NCBI GenBank assembly: GCA_021772215.1
Contig: JAJFMK010000157.1
Coordinates: forward strand, 1-13,401
DNA from: Chlamydiota bacterium
GTDB taxonomy: Bacteria > Chlamydiota > Chlamydiia > Chlamydiales > JAJFMK01
Length of the DNA: 13,401 nt
Reading direction: 5' to 3'
The notes below the pieces were generated by a model. The model made no database searches. It saw only the letters and a program-made list of their open reading frames with translations, and was not told the DNA's origin. Shown here one piece after another: positions 1 to 6,275 of the stretch (positions are counted from its first letter, which is position 1; each line of letters starts with the position of its first letter). The position numbers and the translations under genes are program-made.

Positions 1-473
1 ATTTCTCCCCCCGTGTACGCGCCTTCATCAACGAAGGACTCTACAATATCGACCACGCCTCCAAGGTCAACGAAGATAAGCTGGTCACAGAGGGTGAAGT
101 TTACGACCTCGAAGAGATCTACAATGAAATTGAGCGCTGCTATTTCAAAAAGCCCCTGGGCCTTCGCATCACCTGGTATGGTAAAAAGACAGCCAAGAGA
201 CGAAGCTCCCTTACCATGGGTCTCTACCACCGCTCCCTTCGCCTCGTCAAAATCCACAAAGTGCTAGATAGTAAAAAATATCCTCCCTACCTTATCTACT
301 TCGTGGTTTACCACGAAATGCTCCATCATGTATGCGACCCTTATGTTAACCACCTGGGCCACAACATCGTTCACACTCCTGAGTTCAAACGAAAAGAGCG
401 CCGTTTCGCCCAATTTCACGAGGTGGAAGCGTGGATGGACAAAAACCAAGACACTCTGTTCACCAACATTTGA
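1..473 (+). CDS. SprT-like zinc metalloprotease, 5' end outside the window
   Basis: The open frame runs from the window edge (first full codon at base 3) to a TGA at 471-473, so the true start lies upstream and about 156 C-terminal residues are visible. The core motif is YHEMLHH (codons starting near base 312), a HExxH zinc-binding and catalytic site. It is followed after about 20 residues by HTPEFKRKERRF, whose His is the likely third zinc ligand. HExxH followed by a His and a basic segment is the arrangement of SprT/YgjP-like metallopeptidases. An in-frame ATG at 216 is not a plausible start, because the preceding frame is clearly coding (charged and aromatic stretches such as LRITWYGKK) and leads into the fold. 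The substrate is unknown; eukaryotic SPRTN relatives act on DNA-protein crosslinks, but nothing here shows that role. It is co-directional with yebC, 34 bases downstream. Confidence 0.8.
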   Translation, partial: FSPRVRAFINEGLYNIDHASKVNEDKLVTEGEVYDLEEIYNEIERCYFKKPLGLRITWYGKKTAKRRSSLTMGLYHRSLRLVKIHKVLDSKKYPPYLIYFVVYHEMLHHVCDPYVNHLGHNIVHTPEFKRKERRFAQFHEVEAWMDKNQDTLFTNI

Positions 474-507
474 CAGCTATCCTTAAGGCCGATAAAATAC
501 TCGACGC

Positions 508-1224
508 ATGGCTGGACATAGTAAATGGGCTAACATTAAGCATAAGAAAGAGCGCGCCGACGCGAAGAAGGGCAAAGTGTTCTCGCGTGTGGCTAAAGAG
601 ATCATCAGCGCTGTCAAAGTAGGCGGTGGTGATCCTAAAGGTAACCCGCGCTTACGTCTCGCTCTTCAGAAGGCGAAAACTGCCAACGTTCCTAACGATG
701 TGGTCGATCGCAACATCAAAAAGGGACTAAGCCAAGACCAAGCTGACTTCGAAGAGGTGACCTACGAGCTCTACGGCTACGGCGGCGTCGGCCTGATCGT
801 CGAGGCAATGACCGACAACAGAAACCGCATGGCCTCAGAGATTCGCATCGCCACTAACAAGCGCGGCGGCAATATCGCCACTCCCGGAGCTGTCTCCTTC
901 AATTTTGATCGCAAAGGAGTAATCCAGGTCGAAAAAAGCGCCATTTCCGAAGACGATCTCTTCTTGCTGATCTCAGACCTTGGCGCAGAGGACTTTGAAT
1001 CAGAGGGTGACCTCTATCTCATTACCACAGACCCTGCCGACCTAATCCGCATCAAAGAGGGGCTCGAGGAGAAAGGCATCGAAACCAAAGAGGCCACGTT
1101 TGAGATGATTCCCAAAACACTCATCGAATGCTCCGAGGAAGATCAACAGAAAACTCAGGCGCTTATCGACTGGCTCGAAGAGATCGAAGATGTCGATGCT
1201 GTCTACCACAACATCGACGAATAA
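508..1224 (+). CDS. yebC: YebC/PmpR family protein (TACO1-like)
   Basis: This 238-residue protein has the usual length of the family. It opens with the signature MAGHSKWANIKHKK, which fixes the start despite the lack of a good Shine-Dalgarno sequence (only CTCGACGC precedes the ATG). Further family hallmarks are NVPNDVVDRNIKKG near residues 60-75, the YELYGYGGVGLIVE stretch near residues 86-99, and NKRGGNIATPGAVSFNF near residues 118-134. Family members are cytoplasmic; some were described as DNA-binding regulators, and more recent work on YebC/TACO1 links them to translation through difficult peptide motifs such as polyproline. Which applies here cannot be read from sequence. The C-terminus is very acidic (EEIEDVDAVYHNIDE). 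A TAAAAT-like hexamer at 493-498 in the short upstream gap may be part of its own promoter. The stop codon directly touches the gltX stop on the other strand. Confidence 0.96.
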   Translation: MAGHSKWANIKHKKERADAKKGKVFSRVAKEIISAVKVGGGDPKGNPRLRLALQKAKTANVPNDVVDRNIKKGLSQDQADFEEVTYELYGYGGVGLIVEAMTDNRNRMASEIRIATNKRGGNIATPGAVSFNFDRKGVIQVEKSAISEDDLFLLISDLGAEDFESEGDLYLITTDPADLIRIKEGLEEKGIETKEATFEMIPKTLIECSEEDQQKTQALIDWLEEIEDVDAVYHNIDE

Positions 1225-2721
1225 TTATTGAGCAACCGCCTCTCGACTATCCCATTGTTTCTTGAGGCTATGCATCTGCTTGTTAGAGATGCCACCTAAG
1301 AATTCGATAGTCTGAAGGAAGCGGGCGCGGACACGATCTTTGCCGAGGATCTCTGCAGAATCGAAAAACGGAGGCCCTTTGAGCTTACCCATGAGGGAGG
1401 CAAAAAGAGTTGGCATTAGATTCTTCTTATGGTTGATCTCTAGAAGAGAGGCGATCTCTTTAGAGGTTTCAAAAAGAGCCTTGCTGCCCCAATCCTCTTT
1501 TTCTTCAAGACCCCAGATGATAAACTGGATCGCCTCGCACATCTTCTGAGGCTCAATCTTCGAGGCACTAAAGAGCTCTTCGCTGTAGGGGAGATTGTTG
1601 ATAAAGAAGAAGTCGCAAAGCTCGATAAACTCGCCAAAGGTCTTGATACGTGTGTGAGCCAGCGGCATCAATTTTTGCATAAATTGATCGTTGAAACTCC
1701 ACTCTTGAAGGCGGTCCCAGAGCTTCTCTTGCGGGATGTTGTTAATCAAGTAGTGCTGGTTGAGCCACTCGAGTTTGCGAACATCAAAGACCGCCCCTGA
1801 GACGCCGATGCGTTTGACATCAAACTGCTCGATTAGATCCTCTAACGGATAGATCTCACGATCTTCAGGCATGCTGTAGCCCATCAGAGTCAAGAAGTTG
1901 ATAAACGCCTCTTTTAAGAAGCCGCTATCGCGGTAAAAAAAGATCGAGGTGGGGTTCTTACGCTTAGAGAGCTTCTTGCCATCGACACCCAAAAGAAGCG
2001 GCATATGCATGAAGGTGGGCGGCTGCCAACCGAACGCAACATATAGATAAACATGCTTCGGCGTCGAGCTCATCCACTCATCGCCACGGATCACATGGCT
2101 GATCTTCATTAGATGGTCATCTACCACGTTAGCGAGATGGTAGGTAGGAAAGCCGTCGCTCTTTAAGAGCACCTGGTCATCTACATCCGCCCAAGGGACA
2201 GTGATACGCCCCTTCACAGCATCTTCGTAGGCGCACTCTCCCGTAAGAGGGATCTTGAGGCGCACCACGTAGGATTCACCCCTTGCAAGCCTTTCATTGA
2301 TCTCCTCATCGCTTAAGTTGCGATATCTTCGATCATAGCCCTGCTTCTTACCCAATTTGGAGGCGACCTCACGCATCTCTTTGAGCTCTTCAGCCGTAGC
2401 GAAGCACTTATACGCCATCCCTTTATCAAGCAACTTTTGGCAATACTCTTGGTAAATCTCTGTTCGCTCCGACTGGCGATAGGGACCATATTCGCCCCCC
2501 TTATCAGGTCCCTCATCCCAATCGATTCCGCACCACTCAAGAGCCTTGTAAATATTATCTTCATATTCAGGACGACTGCGACTCTGGTCGGTATCCTCAA
2601 TTCGTAAGATAAATTTACCCTTATTAGCCCGAGCATAAATCAGGTTAAAGAGCGCCATATAGGCGGTTCCGACATGAGGGTCCCCTGTCGGCGAAGGGGC
2701 AATACGTACACGAACATCCAT
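1225..2721 (-). CDS. gltX: glutamyl-tRNA synthetase
   Basis: A class I aminoacyl-tRNA synthetase that charges tRNA with glutamate. It has 498 residues when started at ATG 2721. The HIGH-type motif is PSPTGDPHVGTA (HVGT at residues 16-19) and the KMSKS-type loop is KKLSKRK (residues 249-255). FILRIEDTDQSR, GPYRQSER and the DGFPTYHLANVVDDHLM stretch are strongly conserved, and the GDPHVGTAYMALFN opening is what I remember of chlamydial GltX. A TTG at 2727 would add two residues. I prefer the ATG because GGAG (2732-2735) then sits 10 bases upstream rather than 4. In chlamydiae GltX is thought to be non-discriminating, also making Glu-tRNA(Gln) that GatCAB amidates; that is family knowledge, not visible here. 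It is transcribed alone from the promoter at 2748-2756 and converges on yebC with no spacer. Confidence 0.97.
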   Translation of the reverse strand: MDVRVRIAPSPTGDPHVGTAYMALFNLIYARANKGKFILRIEDTDQSRSRPEYEDNIYKALEWCGIDWDEGPDKGGEYGPYRQSERTEIYQEYCQKLLDKGMAYKCFATAEELKEMREVASKLGKKQGYDRRYRNLSDEEINERLARGESYVVRLKIPLTGECAYEDAVKGRITVPWADVDDQVLLKSDGFPTYHLANVVDDHLMKISHVIRGDEWMSSTPKHVYLYVAFGWQPPTFMHMPLLLGVDGKKLSKRKNPTSIFFYRDSGFLKEAFINFLTLMGYSMPEDREIYPLEDLIEQFDVKRIGVSGAVFDVRKLEWLNQHYLINNIPQEKLWDRLQEWSFNDQFMQKLMPLAHTRIKTFGEFIELCDFFFINNLPYSEELFSASKIEPQKMCEAIQFIIWGLEEKEDWGSKALFETSKEIASLLEINHKKNLMPTLFASLMGKLKGPPFFDSAEILGKDRVRARFLQTIEFLGGISNKQMHSLKKQWDSREAVAQ

Positions 2722-2747
2722 CTTCAAAAAACTCCAATTGAGCCGTG

Positions 2748-2756
2748 ATTATAGCA
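2748..2756 (-). promoter_or_regulatory. extended -10 promoter of gltX
   Basis: Read on the minus strand the bases are TGC followed directly by TATAAT (hexamer at 2748-2753), a perfect consensus -10 with the TGn extension. No good -35 lies 16-18 bases upstream (TATCAG is the hexamer at 17), which fits an extended -10 promoter. The transcript would begin near 2741, giving a leader of about 20 bases that includes the GGAG ribosome binding site. Confidence 0.65.
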
Positions 2757-2925
2757 AAAAGCAGCCCCTTCTGATAGAGGAATTTGCCACCGCAAAAGAA
2801 AGTCCCTCCCTATTATTTCGGGCAATCGCCGATTTATCGATGATTCGATTTCTTGCATCGTATAGATTATCAACAAAAACGGTTGTACTCGAAATATTCA
2901 ATGGCTCCTTAAGACCGGTTTTACC

Positions 2926-2965
2926 TATCTGGCAATACCTGGAAATATCTGGCAATATCTGGAAA
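2926..2965. repeat. four tandem 10-bp repeats upstream of the AlbA_2 gene
   Basis: Four head-to-tail 10-base units occur: TATCTGGCAA, TACCTGGAAA, TATCTGGCAA and TATCTGGAAA, followed by a partial TATAG. They alternate between GGCAA and GGAAA endings. The array ends 18 bases before the ATG at 2984, just ahead of the AGAGG ribosome binding site. A period of 10 puts every copy on the same face of the helix, as expected for cooperative binding sites. A role as operator of the adjacent regulator gene is inference. Confidence 0.7.
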
Positions 2966-2983
2966 TATAGAGAGGTTTAATTT

Positions 2984-4359
2984 ATGAAAAATATCCAAGA
3001 GATTCTCACCCAGCCAGAAGGGAAAACCCTTGAGTTTAAGAGGGATATATCTTCTCTTAAGCCTATTTTAAAATCGCTCATAGCATTTGCCAACACAGCT
3101 GGTGGAACGTTAATTATTGGAAAAGAAGACAATGGGGAGCTGGCAGGGATAGAAGACATTTTTTTTGCTGAAGAAAAACTAGCCAATGCCATCTCCGACA
3201 ATATCCGCCCAGAACTAATGCCTGAAATTGAGTGTACTTCGTTCAAAGGAAAATCCCTGATCATCGTTAAAGTTTCCCATTGGAGGGGACCTTTTTACTT
3301 AAAAAGCAAAGGTCCTGAAGAGGGGGTATATATCAGGCTAGGCTCAACAAACCGAGTGGCCAGCCCTGAACTTCTCGCTAAATTAAAGCGCTCTATTTCA
3401 AATCTCTCTTTGATATGAAAAAAGCGGAGGACTTGTTTGCTAGTGCGGGACGAAAGGTAGATCTAAAAAAATTGGAAACCTTAGGAATATTAGCACCTCA
3501 TTCAGACAAAATAGTCTGCTCAAATGGCGGTATCATACTTTTTGGTAAAGACCCTATTCGTGAAAAATTTTTTCCCAACACAATTGTGAGATGCGCAAGG
3601 TTTCGTGGAACAGAAAAGGTAGACTTTATCGACCAGTGGGACACCGAAGGCACTATAATCGAAGCAATACAAGAGGTCACCCACTTCATCAAAAAAAATA
3701 CCCGACTTGCAGCAAAAATAGAAAAAATTCAAAGGGAAAATATTCCTGAATATTCTCCCATTGCACTTCGAGAAGTTCTCATTAACGCCCTTGTGCATGC
3801 TGACTAGTCGATTAAAGGGATGTGTCCACGGGTGATGATTTTTTCAGACCGCCTCGAAATCGAAAGCCCTGGAATGCTGCCATTTGGATATACATTCGAT
3901 GATTTTGTAAGTGGTGTTAGCCATGTCCGGAACCGGGTAATCGCAAGAGTCTTTAGAGAACTCCACTTAATGGAGGAGTGGGGAACTGGCTATAGACGCA
4001 TTACGGAAGCTTCCAGAAAGGGAGGATATATCAATCCCCAATGGAAAGAGATTGGAACGACGATCCGCGTAACTTTTCGCCCTCATTTAGCAACACAAGA
4101 AGAGCGGGTAAAAAAAACTCCTACAGAATTAACCTCTCGCCAACTGCAGATCAAGAAGATATGTGAAGAAAATGGTCCTCTCTCGTCCAAGGAGATTTAT
4201 TCTGAATTAAGAAATGAAATCTCCGAAAGAATGTTGCGAAATGACCTTTTGAACTTAAAACAGCTTGGCTATCTAGAAACAATAGGAAGTGGTCCCAAAA
4301 CAAAGTGGGCTATTTGTTCTGATCGTCTAAAGGCCGATCACAGGGAGTCTCAATGCTGA
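2984..4359 (+). pseudogene. AlbA_2 / ATPase-like / winged-helix regulator gene (COG2865-like), broken by a frameshift and an amber codon
   Basis: Three consecutive pieces make up one recognisable protein of about 458 residues. Piece 1 (2984-3418) is an AlbA_2 (Schlafen-type) domain, with TLEFKRD, AFANTAGGTLIIGKEDNGE and EEGVYIRLGSTNR. A -1 shift near 3409 (LSL-Ile-stop against the expected S-FDMKKAEDL) leads into piece 2 (frame of 3415-3807), which ends in LREVLINALVHAD then TAG. The same frame resumes as SIKG and then DRLEIESPGMLPFGYT (piece 3, to 4359), the GHKL-ATPase-like block, and a C-terminal winged helix from about SRQLQIKKICEENGPLS. Family members read H-x-D-Y-S-x-x-G here, so TAG probably replaced a Tyr codon by one base change. 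A missing T in a T-run explains the frameshift. The ribosome binding site AGAGG at 2971-2975 is intact. The gene is visibly more AT-rich than its neighbours, suggesting acquisition. The ATGA at 3415-3418 could still allow a truncated second product. The 3' end overlaps tsp by 10 bases. Confidence 0.82.
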
Positions 4360-6275
4360 AGCAGCAGCAAAAGATCTTTCATGATATCGATTCCCTCATG
4401 GAGCTGAAGGTCGTTTAAACCGAAGGGCTCCACCTCTGAATCCTCGCCGCGTCCCTTCTTTTTGATCTCTTTTATGAGATTTTGGTAGTTCTCTGAGGTA
4501 AGCTGACGGTAGGCGGAGTTTTTCTGTAGCTGCGCCAGATAGGGGACGTAGACCTCAAGTTTTGGCTGCAGATTGAACTTATAGAAGGACTCAAACTTCA
4601 GACGCTGAAAGAAGGGGATATCGGAGAGGCTGTCATCATAGTTCTCCTCGATCCAATCATTTTCAAGCGGATATTTGGCGAATTTTTCGCCAATCTCAGC
4701 TTCGGAGAGGATGGAGGGGACAATGATATCGGAAGGGACACCGACCAGCTGCGGTGTGCGTCCTGAGACGGTGTAGTAGCGCCCCCTTGTGACCTTATAC
4801 TCCCCTTGTGGGTTGACACCCCTTTTGCCGCTGCTGTCGAGGGTTAGGGTCTGAAAGGAGCCCTTACCGAAGGTGTGCTCATCGCCGACGACAATGGCGC
4901 GGCCATAGTCTTGCAGTGTCTGGGCGACAATCTCAGCGGCTGAGGCGCTAGCGCGGTCGGCCATGACGACTAAAGGCCCACCCCACATCACCTTCCCATC
5001 AAAGTCTCTTAAGTGCTGCACATTGCCGCTCTCATCTTTGATTGAGACAACTACACCTTTGGTGATGAAGAGTCCCGTCACCGCGACGGCTTGCGAGAGA
5101 AGGCCGCCGGAGTTGCTGCGCATATCTAAGATCACGCCTTCAATCTGATGCTCTTTTTTAATCTCATTGAACGCCTCACGCAGATCCTTTGCCGAAGAGG
5201 TCTCGGAATCTTGGTAGAAGGAGTAGAGCCTCAAAATAGCAATAACCCCATTACCGAAGGGCTCGTAGGAGGATTTGTAGCGCGTCTCCGTTAGGACAAC
5301 CTCGCCGCGAACGACAGGGATCTCTAGACGCTGCTCCCTCTTTTCTCCATCCTGTTTAACCTCTCGGACCACCGTGAGCACAACGGCGCTATTTTCGGGT
5401 CCGCGGATGAGATCGACGGCATCTTGGATATCCATCCCAACAACCGGCTCACCATCGACAGCGATGATGCGATCTCTTGCTTTCAACTCCTTTCCCTGAA
5501 AAGCTGGGCCCCCTTCTATGATCTTAACCACAGAAAAGCCGTTGATATCATCGCGCAGCTGCACGCCGATACCGAAGAGACGCTGCTGGACACTGATCAT
5601 AAACTGTTGCGCCTCATCGGGCGTGAAATAGGAGGTGTGGCTATCGAGAGCGGTGGCGGTGGCTTTAAGAATGTATGAGAGGAGCATCGGTTCCATAACG
5701 AGAGGGTCGGGATTGGTCATCTCCTCTTCGAAGTGCGCCTGTCTCTTCTCTATTCTCTGCTTAGTTTTTGCTTTGAGCTCATCGCTCATATTGGCCATCG
5801 CGTCGTGCTGGAGGCTTCGGTACTCCAAAATCCTCTCGACCTGTTCCTGTTCATTTTGAGGCCATGAGCCATCTTTAAAAGATTGCGGGTCAACGTTTTT
5901 TGGTAAGACAGAATCGTCGATATAGGGTTCAAGAGCATTTCGTCTCTTGATCGCCTCAACCAAAAGGTCATGAATCTTAAAAAAAGTGCTAAAGTCCCCT
6001 TTTTCGTAAGCCTGCATCACCCTCTTCACCTCGGTAGCTGAGGGCTCTAACCATTGAGAGATATCGCTTTGGACAAAGTAGGTCTTTGTCGGGTCGAGCT
6101 CTTCGAGGTAGTTGTAGAGGATTCTTTGGGTGATCATCGGAGTGAGCTGCTTATGAGAGGCGTGCAGCTTCATGATCTCTTGCGCTTTATTAACGACAGT
6201 CTGCGGCTTTAACTCCGGCGGCCGACCGGATGTCGTTAACAAGAATAGTGAAAGTGCTAGGATGATTTTTTTCAT
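4350..6275 (-). CDS. tsp: tail-specific carboxyl-terminal processing protease (Tsp/Prc, S41 family)
   Basis: This 641-residue protein is close to the length I recall for the chlamydial homologue CT441. The N-terminus has a short basic start and hydrophobic segment (MKKIILALSLFLLTTSG), a likely signal peptide, so it should act in the periplasm. An N-terminal Tsp domain follows (about 25-220). Next come a PDZ domain (about 225-305, with FGIGVQL, GGPAFQG and DRIIAVDGEPV) and the S41 catalytic core (about 340-520, with VILDMRSNSGGLL). By alignment with E. coli Prc the catalytic dyad is S445 (in RASASAAEIV) and K471 (in TFGKGSFQ); both are present. A charged C-terminal domain ends in DLLLLLQH. Family members degrade or trim proteins from the C-terminus. 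Its ATG overlaps the stop of the upstream UGP3-like gene (ATGA at 6272-6275), so the two are probably co-transcribed and translationally coupled. Confidence 0.95.
   Translation of the reverse strand: MKKIILALSLFLLTTSGRPPELKPQTVVNKAQEIMKLHASHKQLTPMITQRILYNYLEELDPTKTYFVQSDISQWLEPSATEVKRVMQAYEKGDFSTFFKIHDLLVEAIKRRNALEPYIDDSVLPKNVDPQSFKDGSWPQNEQEQVERILEYRSLQHDAMANMSDELKAKTKQRIEKRQAHFEEEMTNPDPLVMEPMLLSYILKATATALDSHTSYFTPDEAQQFMISVQQRLFGIGVQLRDDINGFSVVKIIEGGPAFQGKELKARDRIIAVDGEPVVGMDIQDAVDLIRGPENSAVVLTVVREVKQDGEKREQRLEIPVVRGEVVLTETRYKSSYEPFGNGVIAILRLYSFYQDSETSSAKDLREAFNEIKKEHQIEGVILDMRSNSGGLLSQAVAVTGLFITKGVVVSIKDESGNVQHLRDFDGKVMWGGPLVVMADRASASAAEIVAQTLQDYGRAIVVGDEHTFGKGSFQTLTLDSSGKRGVNPQGEYKVTRGRYYTVSGRTPQLVGVPSDIIVPSILSEAEIGEKFAKYPLENDWIEENYDDSLSDIPFFQRLKFESFYKFNLQPKLEVYVPYLAQLQKNSAYRQLTSENYQNLIKEIKKKGRGEDSEVEPFGLNDLQLHEGIDIMKDLLLLLQH

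Noticed and set aside
2738..2980. 80-codon plus-strand open frame upstream of the AlbA_2 gene
   Set aside because: It runs through the gltX promoter and the 10-bp repeats, has no ribosome binding site, and its C-terminal end is just the translated repeat.
3805..3807. TAG in the AlbA_2 gene as programmed readthrough or recoding
   Set aside because: A frameshift in the same gene and no known amber recoding in chlamydiae make decay or sequencing error simpler; other genes here end normally.
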